Source of the DNA: Saprospiraceae bacterium
Lineage (GTDB): Bacteria; Bacteroidota; Bacteroidia; Chitinophagales; Saprospiraceae
DNA: 40,305 nucleotides
Assembly (NCBI GenBank): GCA_029252685.1
Contig: JAQXAY010000184.1
Coordinates: 1 to 40,305, forward strand
Reading direction: 5' to 3'
Shown here: positions 24,922 through 34,069 of the stretch, one piece after another
How the letters are laid out: every line of letters begins with the position of its first letter
Numbering within the stretch: the stretch's first letter is position 1
Notes under the pieces: generated by a model
Told to the model about the DNA's origin: nothing
Database searches by the model: none
What the model saw: the letters and a program-made list of their open reading frames with translations, nothing else
Program-made: the position numbers and the translations under genes

Positions 24922-25188
24922 ATGAGTAAGAAGAAAATTGTAAAGAAAAAGGTCGACTCCAAAAAAGCAGCAGTTTCTAAGGAAATGCTTTTTAACAAAA
25001 AGAACTATACGCTGATGGCAGCAGGAGCTATTTTAGTACTTCTTGGAATACTTTTGATGTCAGGAGGAGCACAGGAAGCAAATGAATGGAATGCGGACGA
25101 AATATATTCTACTAGAAGAACCGTATTAGCGCCTATCGTTATACTTGCTGGGCTTGGTTTAGAAATATTTGCCATTTTTAAAAAATAA
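24922..25188 (+). CDS. DUF3098 small membrane protein
   Basis: An 88-residue protein with a basic N-terminus (MSKKKIVKKKVDSKKA), two hydrophobic helices (YTLMAAGAILVLLGILLM and APIVILAGLGLEIFAIF) and the typical loop DEIYSTRRTVLAPI. It matches DUF3098, a Bacteroidota family usually placed next to ftsX; function unknown. An in-frame ATG at 24895 overlapping ftsX is possible, but the ATG at 24922 fits the family length. Confidence 0.88.
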   Translation: MSKKKIVKKKVDSKKAAVSKEMLFNKKNYTLMAAGAILVLLGILLMSGGAQEANEWNADEIYSTRRTVLAPIVILAGLGLEIFAIFKK

Positions 25189-25198
25189 GCACTAAACT

Positions 25199-25993
25199 AT
25201 GTCTGCTTTTCTTGAAGCAATAATCCTTGGTATCATTCAAGGACTTACCGAATTTCTACCCGTTAGTAGTAGTGGCCATCTAGAACTTGCAAATGCAATT
25301 TTGGGCAAACAACAAGTTGGCGGAGAAAATATGCAAATGACTGTCGTGCTGCACTTCGCTACTGCTCTAAGCACTATTGTTATCTTTCGTAAAGATATTT
25401 TGGATATCATCAAGGGTCTTTTCGATAATAAGGATCGATCCCACCAATATTTTTCACTTAAGATCATCCTTTCAATGATTCCTGCAGCAACCGTAGGATT
25501 ACTATTTGAAGATCAACTGGAACAATTATTTACGGGGAACACCCTTTTTGTTGGTATGATGCTAATCCTAACAGGAGCGCTGCTATACCTGGCAGACAAA
25601 GCAAAATCTACAGGTAAAGAGGTGGGCTGGAAAGATTCTGTGCTCATAGGTCTTGCGCAAGCGATTGCCATACTTCCTGGAATCTCTAGATCTGGTGCTA
25701 CCATTTCTACCTCTGTATTACTAAAAATTGATCGAACAAAAGCTGCACGTTTTTCATTTCTAATGGTAGTACCATTGATTTTCGGAAAGATGGCTAAGGA
25801 TTTGATGGACCCTACTTTCTTTGAACAAGGACAATCATTGACTTATTTAGGCACTGGTTTTATAGCCTCTTTTCTTACCGGTTTATTGGCATGCAGTTGG
25901 ATGATTAAACTGGTCAAACAAAGCAAATTGATTTATTTTGCAATTTATTGCATGCTAATAGGAGCACTTGCAATAGCGATTAATATTTTATAA
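25199..25993 (+). CDS. uppP: Undecaprenyl-diphosphatase (BacA type)
   Basis: A full-length 264-residue polytopic membrane enzyme that dephosphorylates undecaprenyl pyrophosphate so that the lipid carrier can be reused for peptidoglycan and surface glycan synthesis. The two signature regions are GIIQGLTEFLPVSSSGHLEL (11-30) and LPGISRSGATIS in the second half. It lies 10 bp after DUF3098 and 39 bp before truB, in a compact plus-strand cluster. Confidence 0.97.
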   Translation: MSAFLEAIILGIIQGLTEFLPVSSSGHLELANAILGKQQVGGENMQMTVVLHFATALSTIVIFRKDILDIIKGLFDNKDRSHQYFSLKIILSMIPAATVGLLFEDQLEQLFTGNTLFVGMMLILTGALLYLADKAKSTGKEVGWKDSVLIGLAQAIAILPGISRSGATISTSVLLKIDRTKAARFSFLMVVPLIFGKMAKDLMDPTFFEQGQSLTYLGTGFIASFLTGLLACSWMIKLVKQSKLIYFAIYCMLIGALAIAINIL

Positions 25994-26032
25994 TTTACTG
26001 TAATAAAATTATTTAGATTAACATATCACCTA

Positions 26033-26776
26033 ATGAATACCGACGATCCTCTGCCTTCCTTGTCAGAAAAAAAATTCAACTTCCTTGAAGGGGAAGTCCT
26101 TCTAATAGACAAGCCATTCGATTGGACCTCATTCGATGTTGTCAATAAAATTCGCTCTAGACTAAAAAGAGCACTTGGCATAAAAAAAATAAAAGTTGGA
26201 CATGCTGGCACACTAGATCCCATGGCCACTGGACTTTTGATAATTTGCACAGGTCGAGCAACCAAGACTATAGAATCCTATCAGGCTCAGAAAAAAACCT
26301 ATACCGGATCTATATGCTTTGGAGGAACGACAGCTTCCTATGATAAAGAGACAGAAGTAGATCAAACCTATCCCTTTGAACATATCGATGAAGCACAAAT
26401 AAGTAAGGTGATCGAGGATAAGTATATGGGAAAGATACAACAGATTCCACCGATGTTTTCTGCAATAAAAGTTGATGGACAGCCACTCTACAAGAAAGCT
26501 AGAAAAGGCGAAGTTGTTGAGATAAAACCACGAACTGTAGAAATCTTTAAATTTGAGAATACTGGATTAGAGCTTCCTGAAATGAATTTCGAGATAAGTT
26601 GTAGCAAAGGAACATATATCCGCTCAATTGCTAATGATATAGGCAAAGACCTAAACTCCGGGGGACACTTAACAGCCTTAAGGAGAACTATGATTGGTGA
26701 TTACCATGTCGATAATGCTTATGGTGTAAATGAGTTTTGCGATTGGTTAGAAAACAATTTTACTCCGGAGCCGTAA
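26033..26776 (+). CDS. truB: tRNA pseudouridine(55) synthase
   Basis: A 247-residue TruB that makes pseudouridine at position 55 in the T-loop of tRNAs. The conserved [16 protein letters not shown] (22-37) and the catalytic loop [16 protein letters not shown] with Asp62 are intact, as are the [21 protein letters not shown] stretch and [15 protein letters not shown]. It is the last gene of the ftsX cluster. Its 3' end overlaps the convergent alpha/beta hydrolase gene by 17 bp. Confidence 0.97.
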   Translation: MNTDDPLPSLSEKKFNFLEGEVLLIDKPFDWTSFDVVNKIRSRLKRALGIKKIKVGHAGTLDPMATGLLIICTGRATKTIESYQAQKKTYTGSICFGGTTASYDKETEVDQTYPFEHIDEAQISKVIEDKYMGKIQQIPPMFSAIKVDGQPLYKKARKGEVVEIKPRTVEIFKFENTGLELPEMNFEISCSKGTYIRSIANDIGKDLNSGGHLTALRRTMIGDYHVDNAYGVNEFCDWLENNFTPEP

Positions 26777-27776
26777 CTAGGCTATCGGAATGTATTATAA
26801 ACAAATCGTCAAGGCCTTCTTTATCATCTGTGCTTATAGGAAAATCCGTCTTGTCATATATGAGAGAGAAGGCTTTTTCATTGCCTATACTCAATAGGTC
26901 AAACAACCTCCAATACAGGTTGTAATCCAACTCATCCGTTTGCCCTACTTCAAGTGCCCTATTCGTAGTATAATTGCGGAGATCTGAATCAAAGGCATTG
27001 TCCAAAGCATAACAGACATTATGATGGGCATCATAATAGCGTGAATATAGTGCCTGAGAATAATTTATGATCAATGCTTTATCCATCTTCTCTGAGGCTT
27101 CCTTGAATACCTTTCTCGAAAATTCGTTACCCACTACTCGATCATTATTTTCTTCAACAATCAATAGTTTAATAGATGGATCGATAGCCTCGTAAGAGTC
27201 TAGTCTTCCACCCTGTAAAGCAGAGGTCCCAGGGGCACATAACATAGCAATACTTGGCTTAGGCACATCATAATCTGCATGTCGAATAAGTAATTCACTA
27301 ATTATTGTACCTCCGTAAGAATGGCCTACATATTTGGCAGACTCTGGAACTTGATATTCGAAATTAGTTTTCAAGTATTCCAAGGCATCTTGAATCCCTT
27401 GAGAAGCTTTTGCTGCGAATTTATTAGCTTTTGGAAATATTATATTCCTCTGATAGCGTGGATATATCACAATATTCCCCTGACGAGCAATATGTCTTAT
27501 CCATGCACCATAAATCAATGGATTATATCCTCCGTATCCATGCATAAAAATGACTAGAGGCGCATCTTTCAGCTCTGCATCTACACTATAATAAATCCAA
27601 TAACCTGTTGCTAATTCAGCTTGATTCACCTCTATGATTTCAGAAGAATAAGGATAGCTTATGTCTGATAGTTCGTCAATTGTGATAAAAGGGTATTCAG
27701 GCTCTTGGCCCTCAGAAGAATAAAAAACAAAACACAACATGCAAACAATTAAGGAAGCTCGAACTAATTGAATCAT
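26760..27776 (-). CDS. Secreted alpha/beta hydrolase (chlorophyllase/dienelactone-hydrolase-like fold)
   Basis: A 338-residue protein with a signal peptide (about 1-24, MIQLVRASLIVCMLCFVFYSSEGQ). The alpha/beta-hydrolase elements are visible: oxyanion HGYGG (79-83), nucleophile Ser153 in GHSYGG (151-156), likely acid Asp212 in VEENNDRVVG and likely base His251 or His252 in YDAHHNV. It probably acts outside the inner membrane on an ester or small amide; the substrate is unknown. Its 3' end overlaps truB by 17 bp, so its transcript must end inside truB or vice versa. Confidence 0.85.
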   Translation of the reverse strand: MIQLVRASLIVCMLCFVFYSSEGQEPEYPFITIDELSDISYPYSSEIIEVNQAELATGYWIYYSVDAELKDAPLVIFMHGYGGYNPLIYGAWIRHIARQGNIVIYPRYQRNIIFPKANKFAAKASQGIQDALEYLKTNFEYQVPESAKYVGHSYGGTIISELLIRHADYDVPKPSIAMLCAPGTSALQGGRLDSYEAIDPSIKLLIVEENNDRVVGNEFSRKVFKEASEKMDKALIINYSQALYSRYYDAHHNVCYALDNAFDSDLRNYTTNRALEVGQTDELDYNLYWRLFDLLSIGNEKAFSLIYDKTDFPISTDDKEGLDDLFIIHSDSLVTAPE

Positions 27777-27897
27777 TTATTTATTTTGCAATTATTAAAA
27801 CTTAATTTAAAGTAGTTTACTTTATATTAAAGATTTAATCAAGTTATTAAGAGAATTATATACTCTCCTAACGACTTTCAATAAAAATAATTTCATT

Positions 27898-28926
27898 TTG
27901 CAAAAAATAGGTGTACTCGGATCAGGTAGTTTTGGAACTGCAGTTGCTTCTTTGGCAGCCCATAATTCTAATGTATTGCTTTTAAGCAGAAATACAGAAA
28001 CAATAGCTGCCATAAACGATAATCATAGACATTTGGGGTATGACCTAGCAGAGAATATTACTGCTATCACATCAATGAAAGAACTGGCAGAAGCATGCAA
28101 ATTAATTTTTCTTGCAGTGCCCTCTTCGCAGTTTAGACAAATGATGAAAGACTTTTCGCCTTATCTAACACCAGAACACTTTTTAATTCACTGTACCAAA
28201 GGATTTGATACCAACTTCGATATTTCTAAAGGTGATGAATTAAATATAACCAAGGAGAACTTTCATGTCATGAGTGAGGTCATCCGACAAGAAAGTGTGG
28301 TCATTAGAATTGGCGTACTCTCTGGTCCTAATCTAGCAAAAGAAATCATGGACGGTAAACCAACGGCCTCTGTAGTTTTCTCTGATTTTGATGAAGTTAT
28401 AGCTGCTGGAATTAAAGCCTTATCCTCTGATTATTTTTCAATCTTTGGATCCTACGAACTACTCGGTGCAGAAATAGCCGGAGCACTAAAGAATGTAATT
28501 GCAATTGGAGCAGGAATACTAAAAGGAAAAGACTTGGGTAAAAACATTCAAGCCGTTCTTATCAATAGAGGTATGGTGGACATGATCGCCCTAGGTCAAG
28601 CCTTGGGATGTTCCCCCAAAGCATTTCTTGGTACTGCGGGAATGGGAGACCTGATATGTACAGCAACCTCGAAGAATAGCCGAAACTTTAAATTTGGCTA
28701 TGAGCTTGGAAGTGGCAAATCTATTGAAGATGCAAAGAAGAGTAGTCCTGAGCTTGCTGAAGGCTATAGAACAGCCTGGATAGTAGAAGGTCTTGCAAAA
28801 TCTCTTGGAATCAGCCTTCCAATCTTCAGCACCATATACAAAGTACTATACAACGGATACGAGATTGAAGCAGCTTTAAAATTCTTGATGAAATTTCCGA
28901 ACTATACGGATGTTGACTTTATCTAA
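27898..28926 (+). CDS. gpsA: Glycerol-3-phosphate dehydrogenase (NAD(P)+)
   Basis: A 342-residue enzyme that reduces dihydroxyacetone phosphate to sn-glycerol-3-phosphate for phospholipid synthesis. The Rossmann loop GVLGSGSFGTAVASLAA (5-21), HCTKGFD, LSGPNLAKEI, the catalytic AGALKNVIAIGAGI and GTAGMGDLICTATSKNSRN stretches are intact. The coding start is TTG at 27898 (TTGCAAAAAATAGG): no ATG lies upstream in frame that would fit, and the TTG gives the exact family N-terminus. It feeds the same pathway as cdsA. Its stop overlaps the stop of the convergent glycosyltransferase gene (CTAA, 28923-28926). Confidence 0.95.
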   Translation: MQKIGVLGSGSFGTAVASLAAHNSNVLLLSRNTETIAAINDNHRHLGYDLAENITAITSMKELAEACKLIFLAVPSSQFRQMMKDFSPYLTPEHFLIHCTKGFDTNFDISKGDELNITKENFHVMSEVIRQESVVIRIGVLSGPNLAKEIMDGKPTASVVFSDFDEVIAAGIKALSSDYFSIFGSYELLGAEIAGALKNVIAIGAGILKGKDLGKNIQAVLINRGMVDMIALGQALGCSPKAFLGTAGMGDLICTATSKNSRNFKFGYELGSGKSIEDAKKSSPELAEGYRTAWIVEGLAKSLGISLPIFSTIYKVLYNGYEIEAALKFLMKFPNYTDVDFI

Positions 28927-29696
28927 TAGCTTGGTTTTCCTATCCTAGAGACTTTAAAAGCAATTGCTCTCCATAAGATAAAAATATGTGCAAACAGCGT
29001 ATTTAGTAATCCAAAGTGATGACGCAATACCTTGAACCTGCTACCCATGGATTGCTTAAATTGCTGTTTAGATAAACCACCTTGCAAATAAGAAGCTAGT
29101 ATAGAATCTAAACACTTGACTGATTGCGCTGACTTCAGGCATTCAATCACCCAGTCAATATCTGCAGTTAGTCCAAAATCAGATTTATACTTTGGAGCTA
29201 TCGATTTATTTACAACAAAGCCTTGATGACAAACAACCATTCCAAAACGCATTGATCTCCAACTTAGCTTTGCTGGTAGTTGCTGAGTGGTAAGTTTCGA
29301 TCGAATACCCATTTCAAGCCTATCCTCGTTTACAAGCATTACCTCTCCATACACAACATCTGTATCACTATCTATTGCATCAACAAGCTTGTTTAGCGTA
29401 TCATCACCATATATATGATCCCCTTCATTTACAAACCATATCATTTGTCCCTCTGCAAAATCAATAGCCTTATTCATTGCATCATACAAACCTTTATCAG
29501 GCTCAGAAATATATCTGTCCACAGTATTAGAGCCTTCTAAGAACGCTCTTGTTCCATCGGAAGAGTTACCATCAATAACCAAATACTCTACACCTGCGCA
29601 TTTTTGCCTTTCAACAGATGAAGCTGTTCCCTTAAGCAAAGGCAGTGCATTGTAAGTAACTGTGATTATGCTGAGTTTTATTGAATTCGATTGCAT
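28923..29696 (-). CDS. Family 2 glycosyltransferase (WfgS/WcaE-like)
   Basis: A 257-residue GT-A-fold enzyme, likely adding a sugar to a surface glycan. The start LSIITVTYNALPLLKGTASS, then LVIDGNSSDGTRAFLE (44-59) and ISEPDKGLYDAMNKAIDFA (75-93) match the WfgS/WcaE-like subgroup. The usual LNSDD metal-binding segment reads FVNEGDHIYGDD here. No other glycan-synthesis gene is adjacent. A C-terminal hydrophobic helix (TLFAHIFILWRAIAF) may bind the membrane. The stop overlaps that of gpsA. Confidence 0.9.
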   Translation of the reverse strand: MQSNSIKLSIITVTYNALPLLKGTASSVERQKCAGVEYLVIDGNSSDGTRAFLEGSNTVDRYISEPDKGLYDAMNKAIDFAEGQMIWFVNEGDHIYGDDTLNKLVDAIDSDTDVVYGEVMLVNEDRLEMGIRSKLTTQQLPAKLSWRSMRFGMVVCHQGFVVNKSIAPKYKSDFGLTADIDWVIECLKSAQSVKCLDSILASYLQGGLSKQQFKQSMGSRFKVLRHHFGLLNTLFAHIFILWRAIAFKVSRIGKPSY

Positions 29697-29809
29697 AGCC
29701 TCTAAACTAAAGTAATTTTTTTAAAAATATATAGCTGATTTTGTGCTTTGTCATTCGTGTAATAAGTATATTTTGCTCCTAATTTAAGAGATTCAAGCGC
29801 AAAGAACTT

Positions 29810-32272
29810 ATGAATACCATAATTAAGAAAGTCATTCCTCATGCAGTTGCAATAGGAATATTCGCCATAATAGCAATTCTTACATTCAAGCCAACACTTG
29901 AAAGCCCTCCCAAAGAATTGTTTCAATCAGATAATATCCAAGCTGAAGGAAATTCAGCAGAGATCAAAAAATACGATAAAGAAACTGGAGATTGGCCTTT
30001 ATGGACCAATGGTGTCTTCGGAGGAATGCCTAGTTACCAAATCAATTACAAGGCAAAAAACCTTTTGAGCACAGTATACAAAGCATTTCTATTTGGAAAC
30101 GGTGCAAGGCCACCTGTCACTTCCTTGTTATTACTCATGTCTGGAATGTATCTCTTGCTTATACTAATTGGCCTAGATTGGAGGTTAAGCATTTGTTTGG
30201 CGGCAGGTTTTGGGTTTACGTCGAACTATATGGACCTATATCAAGCCGGCCACTCTACCAAATTGATAGCTATTGCCTATATGGCTCCAGCACTTGCCGG
30301 AATACTGCTAACCTACAGAGGAAAAATTCTTTTAGGGGGAAGTATGACCGCACTTTTCATGGGTCTTCAGCTTTTCGCCAATCACTTTCAAATAAGTTTT
30401 TACTTCTTTATCGTTTGCTTATTCATTGGAATAGTATACTTCATAGATGCTCTAAAAAACAAGGAACTTCCTTCTTTTGGAAAGCAAACGGGTGTATTGA
30501 TACTTGCTGGAGTTATGGCCCTTGGAGCAAACCTTGGAAAGATCTGGACAACGCAGGAATATGCTGAAGAAAGTATAAGAGGAAAATCTGAGCTTACCAG
30601 CGCTAGTAAAGATAGTGGTTCTTCCTCCTCCACAGATGGACTATCAAAAAGTTATGCTTTTGATTTTAGTATGGGCATAAACGAATCTATGACCTTTTTG
30701 ATCCCAGATTATATCGGTAGTAGTTCAGGAGCCTTGTTTTACAACAATAAAGAATCCGAGAGTTTCAAAGTACTTCGCGGTCTAAGGAATGCTCAATTGA
30801 TCGAACAGTTAAAGGGGGTTACTTCTCAATACTGGGGCAAGCAACGCTTTGTTGGTGGCCCTATATACATGGGCGCAATTATACTGTTTTTGGCTTTACT
30901 AGGAATGGCCTTATTAAAAGACAAAAATAAATACTGGCTCTTTGGAGCTGCTATACTTACAATGATAATGAGTTGGGGATCTAACTTTGAAGGTTTCAAC
31001 TACTTCCTCTTCGACAATGTCCCATTGATGAATAAGTTCAGAGCTGTTTCAATGGCACTGAATATTACTGCTTTCCTATTTCTAGTGTTAGCAGCAATGA
31101 CTTTAAAGGATTTCTTTTCAGATAAATTTAGTACGCAAGAAAAACAAAAAGCACTTTATATTTCTGGCGGAATCATGCTGTGTCTCCTACTTGGCGCTGT
31201 AATTCTCAGTGATCCAACAGGACTAAGTACTGACCTTAGAGGTCGCATTGCCGCAGCCATCGGAGAAGCTTCTACCAGCTCTATTGACCGTGCATTGATT
31301 GCTGATCGAAAAGCACTTATTACTGGAGATGCACTAAGAAGCTTTCTGCTTATAGGTTTGAGTTTTGGAGTTTTATTTTATGGCCTCAAAGCAAAAAATA
31401 CAAATCAATTATACCTAGGGATACTCGTTGCAGTTCTTGCAGGAGGAGATCTTATCAGTGTGGGATCAAGAGCAATAGACGAGGGCGACTTCCAAGCTCA
31501 ATCACTTCTAAGTGCTCAATTCTCCAACCCAAAACCGGTAGATCAAAAAATTCTTTCAGACAGTGATCCGCATTTCAGAGTTTTAGACCTTAGGTCTAAT
31601 CCATTCTCAAATGCCTCGGCATCCTATTTCCATCATTCTATGGGAGGATACCATGCTGCCAAAATGATGAAATATCAAGAAATGATTGAAACATACCTTA
31701 ATGATATACAGTCAAACCTTCATATTTATGGGATGTTCAATACGAAGTATATTATTCAGGATAACGAACAAGCAAGTCCAAACCGATATGCACTTGGTAA
31801 TGCTTGGTTTGTGAATCAAATCAGATCAGTTAACACCGCTGACGAGGAGCTGGCTGCATTAGCCGATTTTGAACCTGCATCGGAAGTAATTATTCAGAGT
31901 AAAAATGCTGCTGGCCTTGAAAATTGGCAACCACAAGCAGATCCATCTGCTACGATAAACTTAACAAGTTATCATCCAGATGAAATGGTATATAACTATA
32001 CTTCAAACTCCGATCAATTTGTGGTATTCTCTGAAATGTACTATCCTCCTTCAAAAGGTTGGAAATTGTACCTAGACGGTGCCCCATATGATGATTTTAG
32101 GCAAGTTAACTTCACGCTAAGAGGCGTTAAACTACCAAAAGGTCAAAACAGAGAACTTAAGATGGTCTTTAAACCCAAAGCATTCTACCTGGGAGAAACA
32201 ATCGCCATGATTTTCTCAATACTTATAATCGGTGGACTCGGAGCAGGACTATATTTTGAAAATAAAAAGTAA
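29810..32272 (+). CDS. YfhO-like polytopic membrane protein
   Basis: An 820-residue protein with an N-terminal helix, about a dozen hydrophobic segments to residue ~560 and a large C-terminal soluble part (about 570-790) followed by one last helix (FYLGETIAMIFSILIIGGLG). It has the YfhO-family pattern, including NGVFGGMPSYQI early on, DLYQAGHSTKLIAIAYMAPA, PLMNKFRAVSMAL and FSEMYYPPSKGWKLYLDG near the end. YfhO proteins resemble GT-C glycosyltransferases and in some bacteria help glycosylate wall polymers; the role here is not known. It has its own start after a 112-bp gap and a strong terminator. Confidence 0.85.
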   Translation: MNTIIKKVIPHAVAIGIFAIIAILTFKPTLESPPKELFQSDNIQAEGNSAEIKKYDKETGDWPLWTNGVFGGMPSYQINYKAKNLLSTVYKAFLFGNGARPPVTSLLLLMSGMYLLLILIGLDWRLSICLAAGFGFTSNYMDLYQAGHSTKLIAIAYMAPALAGILLTYRGKILLGGSMTALFMGLQLFANHFQISFYFFIVCLFIGIVYFIDALKNKELPSFGKQTGVLILAGVMALGANLGKIWTTQEYAEESIRGKSELTSASKDSGSSSSTDGLSKSYAFDFSMGINESMTFLIPDYIGSSSGALFYNNKESESFKVLRGLRNAQLIEQLKGVTSQYWGKQRFVGGPIYMGAIILFLALLGMALLKDKNKYWLFGAAILTMIMSWGSNFEGFNYFLFDNVPLMNKFRAVSMALNITAFLFLVLAAMTLKDFFSDKFSTQEKQKALYISGGIMLCLLLGAVILSDPTGLSTDLRGRIAAAIGEASTSSIDRALIADRKALITGDALRSFLLIGLSFGVLFYGLKAKNTNQLYLGILVAVLAGGDLISVGSRAIDEGDFQAQSLLSAQFSNPKPVDQKILSDSDPHFRVLDLRSNPFSNASASYFHHSMGGYHAAKMMKYQEMIETYLNDIQSNLHIYGMFNTKYIIQDNEQASPNRYALGNAWFVNQIRSVNTADEELAALADFEPASEVIIQSKNAAGLENWQPQADPSATINLTSYHPDEMVYNYTSNSDQFVVFSEMYYPPSKGWKLYLDGAPYDDFRQVNFTLRGVKLPKGQNRELKMVFKPKAFYLGETIAMIFSILIIGGLGAGLYFENKK

Positions 32273-32302
32273 AAAAAGGAGCAATATTGCTCCTTTTTTA
32301 CT
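32265..32302 (+). terminator. Rho-independent terminator after the YfhO-like gene
   Basis: AAAGT-A7-GGAGC pairs with GCTCC-T6-ACTTT around the loop AATATT, partly overlapping the stop codon. A second small inverted repeat AACCTT-TTT-AAGGTT (32309-32323) followed by A7 lies just after. Confidence 0.9.
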
Positions 32303-32381
32303 TTCGTAAACCTTTTTAAGGTTAAAAAAATCGCCTGTAAATCAAAGAGTAAATATATTGTGAGGTAAATGTTCTTTCAAT

Positions 32382-34004
32382 ATGAAAAATTACTTATTAC
32401 TATCCTTTTACTCAATCTTTTCCATAGCAACATTAAATGCACAGTTCATTCTAAATGGGAGTGCGCTAAAAATAGATGAAGATTGCTTCGAATTGACGCA
32501 AGATGCCTTGAACCAAAGTGGATCTGCATGGTTTGAAGACAAAATCAATCTCAACCAGTCCTTTGATGTTCGTATGAGTCTTAATTTTGGCTGTAAAGAT
32601 GATAATGGTGCTGATGGTATGGTCTTCATCCTACAACCCATAAGTACTTCTATCGGTAGTACAGGAAGTGGAATAGGATATGAAGGTATTAATCCATCTA
32701 TTGGAATAGAATTCGACACTTGGCAAAATGGCTCAAATAATGATCCAAGCTTTGATCACATCGGAATATTAAAGAATGGGATACCGAACCATAACAATAG
32801 CCTTTCCGGACCAATTCAGGCATCTATAAACTCCCTAAACATTGAGGATTGTAATGATCATTCTGTACGTATAAGCTGGGATGTAAATACACAAATGCTG
32901 AGTGTCTATTTTGATTGTCAACTTAGATTAAGCGTTGAGATCGACCTAATAAATGATATATTCAATGGTGACCCATCCGTATTCTGGGGTTTTTCTTCTG
33001 CTACTGGCGGCTTTGCAAACAAGCATTTATTGTGTTTCGAGCTGATTGAATTCAATCAACAACTAGAAAATTTTACACTTTGCCCAAATGGTGCCTACCC
33101 TATCGAAGGACCAATAGGAAATTACAGCTACGAATGGTCTCCTGCTGAAGGCTTAAGTGAAACTGATATACCAAATCCTATTGCTACTCCAACAGAAACA
33201 ACAACATACATTCTTAGCCTTACAGATGATTGTGGGTATATTTTTAATGATACAATTACAATCAGTGTGGGAGAAGATAGCAGTTTCGTTGACCTTGGGC
33301 CAGACTTGACAATTTGTGATCAAGCTAGCATTACACTAGACGCAACAACACCTAATGCTACCTATTTTTGGAATACTGGAAGTTCAGAACCTACTCAAGA
33401 AGCATTGGGCAGTGGCCTATATAGTGTCACTGTAGAGATCAATGAGGACTGCTTCGATTGGGATGAGGTCGCTTTGGAATTTAAAGAAACGCCTCAACTA
33501 CCAAGTATTGGAAACTTTGAGGACAAATGTATGGGTACAGACTTGGAAATTGATGGTACCAGCCCTACTCCAGCTGTTGAATATTTATGGAGCAACGGCT
33601 CTACCGATGCCCAAGCTTCAATAAATACCGGGGGATCTCAAAGCCTAAGTATAAGTAATGTATGCGGCACAAGCACCCTTGATTTCTCTATAGCTGAGAT
33701 AGATTGTTCTATTTACTATGCTCCAAATGTATTCTCGCCAAACAATGATGGAATTAATGACGTATTCACACTCTACAGTACGGTAATTGAAGAGATCATT
33801 TCACTATCTATTTTTGACCGCTGGGGTAACAAGGTTTTTGAACGTAAAAACTTCAAAGCATCCGAAGAATTATTAGGCTGGAACGGCACCCACAGCAAAA
33901 ATAACTGTGCACCAGGAACTTACGCATGGTCGGCAGAAATTCTATTTCAAAACAACCAAAAAAAGGTAAAAACGGGCTCAATCACTTTAATTCAGAATAA
34001 ATAG
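32382..34004 (+). CDS. Secreted L-type lectin-domain protein with T9SS type-B sorting domain
   Basis: A 540-residue protein. A signal peptide (MKNYLLLSFYSIFSIATLNA) precedes an L-type (legume-lectin-like) domain, about 22-225, with the metal-site pattern GADGMVFIL and IEFDTWQN....DPSFDHIGI. Next come a PKD-like domain with PNPIATPTETTTYIL (about 230-310), an Ig-like segment (LTICDQASITLDATTPNATY..., 320-385) and a short Ig-like domain. The last ~90 residues (from YYAPNVFSPNNDGINDVF through IFDRWGNKVFERKNF to GTYAWSAEILF) are a gliding-motility-associated C-terminal domain, a type IX secretion signal. It is thus exported to the surface or medium and may bind glycans. The next gene begins with the same lectin domain. 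Confidence 0.92.
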   Translation: MKNYLLLSFYSIFSIATLNAQFILNGSALKIDEDCFELTQDALNQSGSAWFEDKINLNQSFDVRMSLNFGCKDDNGADGMVFILQPISTSIGSTGSGIGYEGINPSIGIEFDTWQNGSNNDPSFDHIGILKNGIPNHNNSLSGPIQASINSLNIEDCNDHSVRISWDVNTQMLSVYFDCQLRLSVEIDLINDIFNGDPSVFWGFSSATGGFANKHLLCFELIEFNQQLENFTLCPNGAYPIEGPIGNYSYEWSPAEGLSETDIPNPIATPTETTTYILSLTDDCGYIFNDTITISVGEDSSFVDLGPDLTICDQASITLDATTPNATYFWNTGSSEPTQEALGSGLYSVTVEINEDCFDWDEVALEFKETPQLPSIGNFEDKCMGTDLEIDGTSPTPAVEYLWSNGSTDAQASINTGGSQSLSISNVCGTSTLDFSIAEIDCSIYYAPNVFSPNNDGINDVFTLYSTVIEEIISLSIFDRWGNKVFERKNFKASEELLGWNGTHSKNNCAPGTYAWSAEILFQNNQKKVKTGSITLIQNK

Positions 34005-34069
34005 CAAACTAATTATTAACTTCATAGTACAAAATTCTATAAAAAAGTATACCTAAGAATTTAATTATT

